From: Trichoderma breve
Taxonomy: Eukaryota; Ascomycota; Sordariomycetes; Hypocreales; Hypocreaceae
Length of the DNA: 64,000 nucleotides
Direction of reading: 5' to 3'
Assembly: GCF_028502605.1 (NCBI RefSeq)
Contig: NC_079233.1
Span: forward strand, 2,108,001-2,172,000
In this document: positions 22,853 to 33,635 of the stretch, one piece after another
How the letters are laid out: each line of letters begins with the position of its first letter
How positions within the stretch are numbered: the stretch's first letter is position 1
Position numbers and translations under genes: made by a program
The notes under the pieces: model-generated
What the model was told of the DNA's origin: nothing
The model's database searches: none
The model's input: the letters and a program-made list of their open reading frames with translations, nothing else

Positions 22853-25800
22853 TTAAGCGCTGACAGTGACAGTGACAGTCTCCTTCTCCTGTTGAGTGAC
22901 AGTAACTGTGAAGAAGACCGACACGGTAGGAGTCCCGTTGACGACCGCGGTAGTACGAGGATTGCTATCGAAGCTAGGAATGGCAAGCTCCGATGGGGCA
23001 GGATCGTTAGGGATGGGGATGAGGACGAGGCTCGTGGGGTTAGGAGGGGGGAGAAACGCAGAGACGGGGGCCGAGGGGGGCGTAATTACGGGAGCGGGCT
23101 GGCTGGTCTTGATGGTTTGAAAGGTTGTTGGTGCTGGCGGCGGCGAAGGAGGAGGAGGAGGAGGAGGCGCCGCAGAGCTGGTAGCGGCAGGTGGAGGGAC
23201 GACGGGGTCCGGAGTCGGCTGCTGAGGCTGAGGTTCAGGAACAGGCGTCGACGTAGGCTCCTGAGGCACAACTGGAGTTGTCGAAGAGGCCGATGTAGTT
23301 GCAGGCGGCGAGGGCGGCTGATCGCTGATGGTGATAACAGTGGTGAGAGTTATCGCCGGAGGATCAACCGGGTCGTCACTAGGGGCAGCCGATGTAGGGG
23401 CCGGCGTGGGGGCCGGCGAGCTGCTCTGAGGTCCGCCCGTGGCACCGAGGATGTTCTCTGCTTCAGAAGTGTCATGACATCCCACCGAGACGCCCTCTGT
23501 AACTGTCATTGGCAGAGCAAAGCACTTCATTCCCGGGATGGTGCATGCCTCGAGTGTGAACGCCCCGTTGGGGCCGCACTTGGCAAGCTGGCCGTCGATG
23601 CAAGCCGCTTGGGAACCGGTGCAAGCAGAGTTGGGGGTCAGAGTCTTGAAAACACTGTTGTACTGCTGGGCTTGGGCGAGATTGCTTGCAAAGACCTGAG
23701 CCGGAACGGTCGAGGTGCCTGTGGGGAAGGTTTCGAAAGCAGTAGGGACAGCAAGGTCAGGTGTTCCCGTAGGCTGAACGGTGACAGTAGCTGTGAGTCT
23801 TGTCGTAGACGTGGCCGTTGTTGCAGGAGGTGGGGGCGGAGGTAAGGCTGACGATGACGGGGAGGCCGCAACGGTAGATGGCGCAGAGCTCGATGAGGAG
23901 CTGGAAGTAGGGAGCTCAGGGGTAGGGAGGAATACAGGCTTTGTCAGGGTGGACTGCTGTGTGCTCTCCGATTTTGAAGCTGGCACAGTGGCAGCCTGAC
24001 TGGAAGTGCTAGCCTTAGATGAGGTTGAACCTGAAGTTGACGAGGCTGTGGAGGATGTAGAGGTTGGGGGCGCCGTGACTTCAGTTGGGGTTGAAGAAGT
24101 CAAGAACAGCGCTTCGCTCGTGGCACTTGTAGCAGCGGTAGGCGGGATTGACGTGGAGCTAGACGATGTGTCACGACTTGAAGCAGTCTCTGAGGTTGAG
24201 GCTGCGCTCGTTGGCGACTCAGCTGAAGATGTGGTCTCGGACGTTGCAACAGTAGTTCCAGGGCTGGTAGCACTTGAAGTCAGGCTACTTCCTTCAGTGG
24301 ATGTAGCGGCCGCACTGGTAGTAGAGTGAGGTTGAGTCAGACCTGTAGAGTCAACTGCCGGCTTTGAGGGGATAGAGCTTGTAGTAAACTCGGCAGCAGT
24401 GGTTCCTGGGGCCTGAGTCTGCGATGCCGAAGTAGCTTCTGTAGTAGGAGAAGTGGCTTCAGTAGTAACAGAAGTACTTTCAGCAGTAGAAGAAGTGCCT
24501 TCAGTAGTAGCAGAAGTACCTTCTGTGGTGGAAGGGTTAGACGGAACTGTCGTGCTGCCAGCACTTGAGCTCAGCTGCGTCCGGCTAGTAACACTCGTCT
24601 GCGTTGTCGGAGCTGTAGTCTCGGAGACAGGGCCAGTCGTCTGAGTCTGGGCTACCGTGGTTGAAGCAGTAGTGGCAGGCGCGGTGTTTGTAGTGGCCGA
24701 AGCCTCAGTGCTTGCAGAAGAAGCGGCAGTATCAGTAGTCAGAGGTGCAGTTGTAGATTGTTTAACTCCGGTTGTCGCCGTCTGAGACTCTGTGTTTACA
24801 GTAGCAGAGCTTGAAGCTCCAGATACAGTAGTTGAAGCACCTGTTGATGCTGTCTGAGAAGTTGCCTCTGCCGACGAAGGCTTAGCAGAGGTTGTCGTTC
24901 CTCCAACAGAGGTTGTCTCTCGCACAGAAGTTGTTGTCCCTTCCACAGAAGTTGTTGTTCCTCCCACAGAAGTTGTTCCAACAGAGGTTGTTGTTCCTCC
25001 CACAGAAGTTGTTGTTCCCACAGAGGTTGTTTCTCCCACAGACGTACTATGGGCTGCGGCCGAGGTAGCAATATTGGTAGAAGTGCCAGCGACGGTGCTA
25101 GATCCCTCTGAGGAAGCAACGGTGGTAGCTTTATCATCCGGGAGCGCAATTGTCGTGGACTGGTCAGCCACATGGCTAGTCGCACTTGTACTGGCAAGCT
25201 CGGTAGAAGTAGCTGGGGTAGCACTCGTAGTAGGAATGCTAACGGCAGTACTGGCCGTAGTTGGAACAGAAACTTGGGTAGAAGTCTCGACAGCACTGCT
25301 AGACGTAGTCGGTGCGGCGACCGGAGCCGACGTTTCGATGGTATTGTCAGCTGGAGCACTCGTTCCGACGGCTGCAGTGGTTGAAGAGTCTACAATCGGG
25401 ATGACCGTGATTCCTGGGGCCGAAGATGTGGCTGGAGCTTGGCTCTGAACCTGAGAAGGTGTGCCAGAGATGAGAGAGTCGGGTATATCTACTGACGAGC
25501 CCGTCAAGGTTTGAAAGATGGGGCGAGGAGTCGAGGCTGAAGACGCAGCGGGTTCAGAAGAAGGCCTGAAATTAAATATGTTAGACATGTATATTTTCTT
25601 TACTATAAGCCTTCTCCTTTTATCAGTTCAAAGCGACTTACCCTGCCTGATTAGGAAGTGCCGATGTCTGAAATACGGCAGTTGTGTCAGCCCGCGCAAC
25701 GTTGGGCCTACACAAACACAGAAAAGAGTTAGCATGATGCAAGAGTACAGATAAAACCATGGTATTGAAAAGACGTACATTCTGGCTCTCAAGCGCGGCA

Positions 25801-25873
25801 ATGGACCAGCCTGTGCAGGCTGAGCAACCAAGAACATGCCCAGCGAGGCGCTGAAGAGTATATCGTAACGCAT
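22853..25873 (-). CDS. Secreted Ser/Thr-rich mucin-like protein with CBM19-like domain
   Basis: Minus-strand exons 25779-25873, 25642-25707 and 22853-25565 give 957 residues. The first exon encodes a signal peptide (SASLGMFLVAQPAQA, cleavage likely after residue 22), which is missed if the large exon is read alone. Residues about 90-650 are Ser/Thr/Ala-rich with degenerate repeats such as SVGGTTTS and TTEGTS, expected to be heavily O-glycosylated. A cysteine-bearing segment about residues 700-755 (ACTGSQAACIDGQLAKC, then MKCFALPM and VSVGC) fits the carbohydrate-binding module family 19 pattern known from fungal chitinases. A Pro-rich region and a Thr/Val tail follow. No hydrophobic C-terminal tail is visible, so a GPI anchor is unlikely. 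No catalytic domain is present. Likely a cell-wall or extracellular chitin-associated protein; function is inferred from composition and this module. Confidence 0.8.
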
Positions 25874-27744
25874 TATGAGACTTTAGGAGAGAGATCGCGC
25901 AGCGATGAAGTAGAAGAAAAGAAAGTAGAGAGGGGTTCGAATATAGTAAAGATCAACAATCGATGCAGTTTGCTATACCATCAAGTGTGAACAAAGGATT
26001 GAACGATGATTGATAATAATTATGCGTGTTCAACACACAAGAGATGGTTGTGTGCGGACTGTGTCACGATGAACTTGACAAAGAGCGAAATAAGACGATT
26101 CAATAGACGAAAAGCAAAAAAAGGAAAGGGGGAAAACAGATGGTGAAAAAGGAAAGGATATTAGATAGAGGCAGACTGAAAGCCCTAATAGCAGTGAATA
26201 GAGATGGGAAGGGAACGTGGTAACTCAAACAAAGGCAGCAGACAACTGCAAGTGAGCGTGATCGGCAGACAAATAAGGAAAGGGTAGAACCTCAGAGAGA
26301 AGAAACTGAAAGAAGAGAAAAGAAAAGAATGGAGAAAAGAGATGACAGTAAGAGAATGAATGAGAGAAGTGGTGGGAAAAAGGAACCCAGGTCAACCAGA
26401 GCACCAGAAACACACACACAAGAGACACAACATGCAACGTTAATCATCAGATCGGGAACCAAGAAGAAGAAGCATTGGGAAAGGATCGCCCCGTGTATTA
26501 TGTATCCGCCGCGAACAAAGAAAAGTGAAAAAAAAAAAAAAAAAAAAAAAGAGCCCATCAAAGCGTTTCCGCCTCAAACGATAGACGCGCATGGTTCAAT
26601 GGCCTTCGCTCCCCCCCAATCCCAATCCCAGCATCAAAGTAAGTCCTCGTAAACGTCTCCCCCAGTCGAACCAGGGCCTTTCGCTGCAGCCTCCCGCCTA
26701 GCAAAAAATCGCCTTCACGCTCGCCGTCTGAGAGCTCTCGGCCGCATCCGCGCGGTTGGTCACCGCAAGACCCCCAAGAAAATACTGGATATTGGATGTA
26801 ACTTGCTCGAGCTGCTGTGCAGCCGCTGTCTGAGCCGGCGAGGCGTGCTAGCCTATCAGCGCCGCCCCACCGATGCCACCTGTGGCTCAGCACCAGGGGG
26901 AGGCTGCAACGGTAGGCTTGGATTAAGCGCCAGTCACTGGCTTTTGCATGCCTCTTTTCCAGCGGGCTTGTTTCGTATTACACGCGCCGACTTTGGTGGT
27001 GAGGATAAGCTGGTTCGTAGCCTGGTTTTCGTTTTCTTTGTACCATCTTTTACTCTTTTTGTGGGTTCCTTTACTTCTGTTCGGATGTGCGTCCCGTGAG
27101 CATGGCGTGGTTTCAAAGCATCCACTGTCAAAGGCACTCGTTTGCTTATTCAAACAGCCAAGTCCCAGCCTAGCAAACTGTTTCAATTCTCTCCGATCCA
27201 TCAGATCAACTTCTCTAAAATGGCACAATTTTATTCTCTCTTGCTTGTGCATTTTCTTGTATTACATCTACCTTGTTTACCAATGTACTTTGTACCACCC
27301 GCTGAGCTTTCCAGGTCGGGATCTGTACACCAATCGGAAGCCCATGCGACCCCCTGCACTCTAGATTTAAGATGAGACTACGATAGCCGCTCGGCCTCAG
27401 AATAGAAGCAGCAGAAATTAGACTACCTGACCTGGTAGTACCAAATGGCCAAGTTTTGTTAACCAGTTACTAATATGTCCACCTTTGTGTTCCTGCATGT
27501 ATCACCCAAGGCACGATACGATATCTACTTTAACCTCATATGTGAGTAGTGTTAATTCTACCATCTATTCTCCGGGATGATTCACAGGCCCCGGTTCAGT
27601 TCCCACCTTTCCAAACAGGAATATATACAAATCATAGAGTGCTAGCTTCATATACTGTCGTCAAAGCCGATTTCTCCTTGCAAACGCCCCGATACCATGC
27701 TCCCTGTTTCAAATATTGCTTACATGTAGATTCCCTGGCCCAGC
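25874..27744. other. Promoter of mucin-like gene and 3' region of PPR gene
   Basis: Both flanking genes are on the minus strand, so the left part carries the promoter and leader of the secreted protein. The minus strand there is strongly pyrimidine-rich (about 26090-26360). A run of 23 A residues (26528-26550) is listed separately. Several short frames overlap without family resemblance; I see no gene in 26.6-27.7 kb. Confidence 0.5.
26528..26550. repeat. A23 homopolymer
   Basis: Twenty-three consecutive A residues on the plus strand, in the upstream region of the secreted Ser/Thr-rich protein gene. On that gene's strand this is a long T tract, which commonly disfavours nucleosomes. The length may also be affected by sequencing error. 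Confidence 0.9.
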
Positions 27745-30700
27745 TTATACATGGCTTCTCCATTCACTGCCGCGCTCCACCTCAGCAGCCCTGCTTGTAT
27801 CTTCTGTCCGTGAGAAGCGCACCCGCTCCAGCACGCGCGCCAAAACATGAAGAGATTCATCTTCTTGCATATGGACGTACGCCTCCACAGCCTCCTCGTC
27901 AGGCCATGTCCAGTTCAACCCAGCCGCGCCAATTGCTTCCCGCAAAGACTCCACCACCCCTGGTTCGAGCATCGGCTCGGCCAAGAATCGAAAAGCGCAG
28001 AGTGTCTTCACAAAATCAGCATACGGCGGCGGCTCGTCCAGCTCCGATAATGCGTGAACCACGTCAGGCTGCCCCCACACCATGATTAACCAACTAAGCA
28101 GCTTGACCATCTGTTGAAACTCGCCCAAGTATGCCAAGGAAATCATATACTCGTAAGCGTGCTCGCTTCGAGCTGGGTCCCTTCGCCACATCATCTCATC
28201 CAATGGTGCCACTTTCGTCGTACCCAGTAGTCGCCGGCTTTCTCTTTCATATGAAGCAAGTTTGTCAAACAACTCATTCATCCGCAAAGCGGAAGACCGG
28301 AAGTGGCGAAACACGCCAAGCGCTCCCGGTCTGTTATCGAAAGTATCCCATTGCATAGCATCCCTGTGCCTGGATTTCTCGTCGTACAACGCCCACAACG
28401 CGTGGTCTCTAGCCGTCGGCGAATCAGATTCCAATTCGGTGGAAAGCTGTTCGAGTTCGCGCTTAGCTATCTTTCGTATGGTCTTACTGAACTGTATGAA
28501 TGCGGGGAGTGGAAGACCATCAGGTCCATCAAGTTTTTGCATGACATGGAGAGATAGCTTGAGCTGCTGGTAAACAACTATCCTCAACCCGTGATGGTGT
28601 TGTGATAGGTTTTTCAGAATCGTTCCCCAGATGAAATTGGACCACTGTGTCTGGTTGGGCCCTAATCGCTGCTCTGCCAATTCAATAGCCCGTATCATGT
28701 ATTTTCTTGCTCGTTTGCCCTCTTGTCGTGTCATCACTTGGATATATGCTGAGATGAGGCCAATGGGCACCTTCTTCAGAGCTTGGGCATCCATCTCTTG
28801 AGATACCAGACGATAAAGAGCTCCAGTTCGATCGAAATCGTATAGATATTTCCGCGCCATTTCCATTGATTCGGTGTTGGCCACCAGGATTGCAAGACAG
28901 TTACCACTTGGACGAATACCATCCAGTAGCATCCTCTCGTAAAGCTGAGAGACACTTGGCGGGCGAATGCGAGCCCTTTCAAATTCGGTGAGATTGGCCT
29001 CCTGAGGAGTAGGGAAGTTTAAGGCTCTGTCACCAGGGAGGGCTCTTGTATTCTCGTCGGCTTCTCGCATCGTCAACTTTTCAAACATCGCGGTATACTC
29101 AGCTAAGCCGAGTTCAAGCCCCTCTTCGGGAGGATTCTGGAACCTCTCCCAAGCTTCTTGTGCATTGCGCGTAGCTCTGATGGAAGCCTCCCATAGGCCC
29201 ACCTTCCGACTCCTCGCCAGCGACACCCGTTGCTGGATAGTCGGTGTACCATCCGGAAACATGCCCTGTAGGATATCAACAGCGTCATCGTGCGCGTCCT
29301 TTGCGAACCCAGCCTCTTGCATCAATACTCCCGCTCGCACGGACCGGCTCCAGCTGTCTTCGGGATCCATCTCTTCATCCATGCCATCTCCAGGTAGTAA
29401 ATACGGGGGCCATGTAGGCGCGTGTCTAACCGAACTGTGTATTTCGACTTGGTTTTTGGACATGCCTGCCAATACTTTTCTAATTGCACGGAAACCCTCC
29501 ACGTCTACCAGCAGCTGCCGTTTCAACCTGGAAGAAACAGCAAGAAGAATTCTCTGTGCTTCCCAAAAGAATGAATTTGGTGATGACTTCTGAATCGAGT
29601 GTCTGCGGTAGTCCGAACCAAACAGTCGAAGGCCGTGGTTAAACACCAAGCATTGAGCTTGGTAGATTTCTTCCTGTGGTAGGGATGATTCCGCTAATGT
29701 CTCGATATATTGAACAGCTAGTTCTCCAAGTTTGACCGTGTGTCTAGCATCAAGCCGTATGCAGTGGTGCGCAAGAAGGGACATGACGAAATTGAAACTC
29801 GCCGGTCCATGTGCCCGCTTTGATCTCTTGGTCCGGACGCTTGTTCTATCCGATTCGGCTCTCATCACATCCAGATATGAAGAGCGACAATGGCTAATAA
29901 GACGATCGAGAGTCTCGAGCCTGGTGAACTTAGAAGATTGCCGGAGGAGAAAGTGTAGAATAAATGGTGGCTTATATGAATCGCGCTCAAGAAACCTTTC
30001 GCAGCGCACGTCATCTGTCTTGCCTTCGAGAATATACAGATAATAAGCCAAGTCAGTATGTGAATAGCCATTTCGCCGTGCGACGTCCATTGCCTTTTCC
30101 CATTCTTGAGAAGATGGAAGGAGATCCAGAAGCTCATTCTGGCGAGGTTCTTGCGATGCTGTCTTGCGAATGATCATCTGCAGCAGGATTATTGGAAGAC
30201 GAGCGCTACGACTCGCAGCAGCTTGTATCCTCCAACTCTCGGTATCTTCATTGGCTTCCAGTACCCGCTGCAGTAGGAAATTAGGTGATTTATAACGCCA
30301 TGATGTAGGAGACGTAGAGGAAAGCCCAGCTCTGCGACGGCGGCGTGAGGGAGAGGACGGCTTCGACGAATCTAGAGAGCTTTGAAGTGTGTTGGTTTCG
30401 GTGGGTTCGGCATTGGTATCTTTATGCTGCCCATGTTGTGAGGAACTGTTTGTAGGAAATTCATACTGGCTAGTTGGATGGTTTTCGTAATTATGTGTGG
30501 GAGATCGAGGTGTGTGTCTGTAAAAGCCGGTCGATGTTGTAGCTCGCGGGATGCGTCGAGCGGATTGCGCTTCAAAAATACGGTCGTCTTGGTCAAATCT
30601 GGAGATTCTTCCGGCCTCGCGCCCAACAGCAATAGCGGCTTGCGATGCGAAAGTTCGTCGGCTATAAATTTGCAACGGCGATCCATGGACCATCTGCAAA

Positions 30701-30825
30701 AAGGCAAATATGAGATGCCAAACTCCCCTTCGTCGAAATTCATGGGCACTTACCAAAGATGGATGGAACAGTTGGCGCGGCACCCGCCGCCTTTGCTCCA
30801 ACTCCCGTGTTGCATTTCTGAGCAT
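27745..30825 (-). CDS. Mitochondrial pentatricopeptide-repeat-like protein
   Basis: Minus-strand exons 30754-30825 and 27745-30693 give 1006 residues. The 60-bp intron between them has strong GTAAGT and TTTTTGCAG ends but is a multiple of three with no stop, so the unspliced frame is also open (1026 residues). The N terminus is basic and Arg-rich with few acids (SRRTFASQAAIAVGREAGR), as in mitochondrial presequences. The body is all-helical. Segments such as LYERMLLDGIRPSGNCLAIL followed by ESMEMARKYLYDF fit a PPR repeat, and others are more diverged. Family knowledge: fungal PPR proteins bind organellar RNA and support mitochondrial transcript stability or translation. Which transcript this one would serve is unknown. 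It could also be a PPR-like protein of the mitoribosome assembly type. An Asp/Glu-rich and Arg-rich C terminus closes the protein. Confidence 0.7.
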   Translation of the reverse strand: MLRNATRELEQRRRVPRQLFHPSLVSAHEFRRRGVWHLIFAFLQMVHGSPLQIYSRRTFASQAAIAVGREAGRISRFDQDDRIFEAQSARRIPRATTSTGFYRHTPRSPTHNYENHPTSQYEFPTNSSSQHGQHKDTNAEPTETNTLQSSLDSSKPSSPSRRRRRAGLSSTSPTSWRYKSPNFLLQRVLEANEDTESWRIQAAASRSARLPIILLQMIIRKTASQEPRQNELLDLLPSSQEWEKAMDVARRNGYSHTDLAYYLYILEGKTDDVRCERFLERDSYKPPFILHFLLRQSSKFTRLETLDRLISHCRSSYLDVMRAESDRTSVRTKRSKRAHGPASFNFVMSLLAHHCIRLDARHTVKLGELAVQYIETLAESSLPQEEIYQAQCLVFNHGLRLFGSDYRRHSIQKSSPNSFFWEAQRILLAVSSRLKRQLLVDVEGFRAIRKVLAGMSKNQVEIHSSVRHAPTWPPYLLPGDGMDEEMDPEDSWSRSVRAGVLMQEAGFAKDAHDDAVDILQGMFPDGTPTIQQRVSLARSRKVGLWEASIRATRNAQEAWERFQNPPEEGLELGLAEYTAMFEKLTMREADENTRALPGDRALNFPTPQEANLTEFERARIRPPSVSQLYERMLLDGIRPSGNCLAILVANTESMEMARKYLYDFDRTGALYRLVSQEMDAQALKKVPIGLISAYIQVMTRQEGKRARKYMIRAIELAEQRLGPNQTQWSNFIWGTILKNLSQHHHGLRIVVYQQLKLSLHVMQKLDGPDGLPLPAFIQFSKTIRKIAKRELEQLSTELESDSPTARDHALWALYDEKSRHRDAMQWDTFDNRPGALGVFRHFRSSALRMNELFDKLASYERESRRLLGTTKVAPLDEMMWRRDPARSEHAYEYMISLAYLGEFQQMVKLLSWLIMVWGQPDVVHALSELDEPPPYADFVKTLCAFRFLAEPMLEPGVVESLREAIGAAGLNWTWPDEEAVEAYVHMQEDESLHVLARVLERVRFSRTEDTSRAAEVERGSEWRSHV
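30694..30753 (-). other. Stop-free 60-bp intron in PPR-like gene
   Basis: The donor (GTAAGT) and acceptor (TTTTTGCAG) are close to consensus. The 60 bases encode 20 residues in frame with both exons and no stop codon. Retention would insert a segment near the mitochondrial presequence. Confidence 0.65.
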
Positions 30826-31246
30826 TCCTCCTCATATCTCCAACACGGCCAGCAAGGGTCCGTTGAAGAGGCCTCTGTCGTGAAAATTGGGCGGTTGGAG
30901 GGAGTAGCTAAAGCGCTGTCGCGAGTCTGCCAAAAGTTCAAATTCGGCCTGCCATACAAATGCAACAATCGGGGCGTGCCCAAAAGTGGGCCTCTTCTAT
31001 TATGGGGTAGACCGGATAGAGTCCTACTAAAGTAACTGTAGTCAATCATTCATCAAGCCTCATGAGGTAGCTTGCGATCAACTTTATCGCTGGAAAATGA
31101 TCCAATTTCAACAAATCTCTAGAAATCATCACACAAGATAGAAAAAACGCCCAAGTATTTTTTTGCACCTATATAAAAGTCACCTGTTGGAATAGGGCTC
31201 CTCGTGGCCAGCCAGAAAGAAATTTGAAACCTTTCCAAAGTGTCTA
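30826..31246. other. PPR-gene promoter and prefoldin 3' region
   Basis: Both neighbours are on the minus strand. This 420-base stretch must hold the PPR-gene promoter on the left and the end of the prefoldin transcript on the right. A TATATAAA-like sequence at about 31170 is on the plus strand and does not fit either gene as a TATA box. No gene seen. Confidence 0.5.
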
Positions 31247-32145
31247 TTACGCATCACTGTCCTTCAGTTTCTTCTTCTCTGCTTCTTCCTCTAATTTCTC
31301 TTTTCTCTTTTGTACTACCTCCCAGTTGTAAACCCTCGCAGTTGCAACCTCCATGGTCTAAACACATTGTCAGCAACCCAACTAAACCAGCTTCTCAAAG
31401 GCCAAGAGGCTACTCACGGTAATCTGCTCTCGGAGAAAGTCCAAGTCTTCCTCGCAGTTTGCCAGGCTTGTTTTAGCGGCTGAGAGTTTGGAGGTTAATA
31501 GCGTCTCTGCCTCATCGACTGGGTAAGACAGCATGACATTGGCCTGTAGTACAGTCAGCTTGACAGCCCTAGTTTTCCCAGCACGCCCATCATACCCCTA
31601 GCCAAATGTAAACCTCCTCAGTCGGTGGGATATTTGCTCTGGCATATAAAGTATCGTTGAGCTCAAAGGTTGTCTCAATGGGATCGGTCTCCTCCTAAAC
31701 TCAGGCATGAGCAAGCCGTTTTCCTCGGAATTTCTTTGCAAAGTCGAACCTTTCGCAGCTTGAGGAACTGCACGGTATCCAACGTCTTCTGGATATCAGG
31801 AATCTTCTCCCTCAGCCCCGTCATTCGACGTTGCAGGTTCAGCTCCATGAACTGATACTTCCTACCACGGGCTCATTAGCCCTTTTGCCATGGCAACAGT
31901 CCAAATTGTCGCAGCTCACGAGATCATTTCTTGGAAGTTCCGAAGTGTCGGCTCGACATCATCCCGGGTTGATACGTAGTCCTCGACCTTGTCGACGAAG
32001 GGAGCGTAGGGAATTCCCCTTGGGTTGGTCGGAGTCTCATCTTTACCACTGCGCCCAGCTGTGTTAGCACCTTTGTAGATCAAACGTCAGCCCTTTACTG
32101 CCGCTCCACTTGCCTTACGACTAGCTGTTTTTCTGAGCTCGCCAT
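31247..32145 (-). CDS. pac10: Prefoldin subunit 3
   Basis: Six minus-strand exons (32114-32145, 31920-32048, 31750-31861, 31596-31694, 31418-31543, 31247-31357) give 202 residues, close to the 197-199 of human VBP1 and yeast Pac10. Family knowledge: it is an alpha-type subunit of the hexameric prefoldin chaperone, which hands nascent actin and tubulin to the CCT chaperonin. Diagnostic segments are TNPRGIPYAPFVDKVEDYV, KIPDIQKTLDTVQFLKLRK, ETTFELNDTLYA, ANVMLSYPVDEAETLL, CEEDLDFLREQIT and TARVYNWEVVQKRK. No long frame marks this gene because the exons are 32-129 bases long. The first intron is uncertain: the best fit uses a GC donor (AG|GCAAGT) with acceptor GCGCAG, keeping frame; a GTAAAG donor 16 bases further on also keeps frame and changes only a few residues. 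A Lys/Glu-rich tail ends the protein. Confidence 0.88.
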
Positions 32146-32897
32146 CTTTGCTGCAGTGTGTCTCTCAGCGCATAGAATTGGAGATTTTGGACACAACTCC
32201 AGGAGGTCATGCCGCCATGGGACAATTCGCAGGAATAATAGTGGGTACCTCACCTTCGGTGAGGTGAGGGGCAGATGGAGGGGTTCCTTTACAAGAATAA
32301 TGTCACAAATATTTTACATAGCCAAAATGCAGGGTAAGTCAAGGCCCATCTACTTGTCCAAAATCAAGATGTGCTCTATTCAGGCCATCATTGTGCCTCA
32401 CGGAAGATGATAAATTACATCAACAAAAAAAAACTAAATGGAGGTAAATTTTTATATGGCCTAGCCATGGGTCTCCATCTGGAGCTCCCTTTGTCGTGGT
32501 ATATATAGCTTACGCGTGAGCCATAAATCACTGCGCAGTCTCTGATGCATAACGTTGAACATGATGTGAGCGTTGTTTTCAAGTAAACCTCCTAGGAACG
32601 ATTTCTTACCATGACTCTTTTCATGGGTAGACTGTACTCGATGGTAGGCAAACTTTTATCTTATTCTTGCTAAAAAAATATGCAGCTGAATGGCGTTTTA
32701 TCCACCATGCCTAGAGAGACATATAGCTAAAGGGCATGAGCACATATACATCGTCTACCCTCCCTATTTCATACTGTTGCGTCTGGATGACACATTTTCG
32801 ACACGAAACGCCAACAGCCCTACCCCGTCATCATACTTGTGTACATATATGAACCCCCCCAGATCGACCCAAACTCCAGATACTAAGCCAAACCATG
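32146..32897. other. Prefoldin promoter and VanZ-like gene 3' region
   Basis: Both neighbours are on the minus strand. The right side of the prefoldin start must hold its promoter. The sequence is AT-rich around 32410-32460 and 32640-32690. I recognise no coding frame, RNA gene or repeat. Confidence 0.5.
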
Positions 32898-33635
32898 TTA
32901 ATCTGTTCGTTTCTTAGCTTCCCGAGCACCGGCTGCCTCTGCTTCTTTGGCGATTGCAGGCGATGGCGTTTCGGGAATCGATGCGTTGTCATCATCCCAG
33001 TTGTCTTCAGCGTTTTCATCCCAGTTATCGACTTCTTCTTCAAGAGTCCTGCTTCGACTTGAAGCGTCGGTGATTCCAGACTCCTGACCTTGCCCCAACT
33101 CTACATCTTCAGTGTCCTCACCTGGGACAGCGTCATAGTGTTTGCGTTGTCGTTTTCTTTCAAGCATTCGCTTGTGATACCACGCGCAGATGCCAAGTCC
33201 AAGTAAACTACCAACGATGTTTGCTACTATATCGTAGATGTCGAAATCTCGATCGTTGGGGAGGAAACTCTGTACGAACTCGGATCCGACACCAAGTATG
33301 AGAGTGCAGACCACCAGGGTCATGTGTAGGATTCGCCGACGATTGGTATCAACGACCCAGTAAAATACGACCGTCAGTAGGAAGAACGTTACGAAGTGAA
33401 GGACCTTGTCGTTGACATAAGCGCCGAGTTGTATAGTCGATAGACCAGCATAGCCCGCCAGGAGCAGAAGAAGCAGGAAAACACCTTGAAACTACTATTA
33501 GCATCTTCCAGCGAGCTAACAAGGCCAGCGCATGCGCTATTCGCAGAATGCAAGGGATGAATTTCTGAAATTTTTTTGGGTGATGCGGTCTGGGCTTATG
33601 ACGTACGCACCTGCAAAAGGCAGTCTTATCCGCAT
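32898..33635 (-). CDS. VanZ-like family membrane protein
   Basis: Minus-strand exons 33611-33635 and 32898-33484, joined across a 126-bp intron, give 203 residues. Family knowledge: VanZ-like proteins are small integral membrane proteins of unclear role, named after a bacterial teicoplanin-resistance gene; the fungal members are not known to be linked to antibiotics. Visible: four hydrophobic segments, about residues 8-22 (AGVFLLLLLLAGYAG), 37-51, 62-80 and 94-108, with the family residues KVLHFVTFFLLT and GSEFVQSFLPNDRDFDIYD between them. An acidic, low-complexity cytosolic tail of about 85 residues with repeated NWDENAEDNWDDD-type sequence follows. The first exon has only eight codons and a split Gly; its GT-AG match is good but such a short exon is harder to be sure of. 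Confidence 0.8.

Noticed and set aside
22892..23845. Arg-rich plus-strand frame of 317 codons opposite the mucin-like gene
   Set aside because: Arises from the repeated Ser/Thr/Pro codons of the real gene read in reverse.
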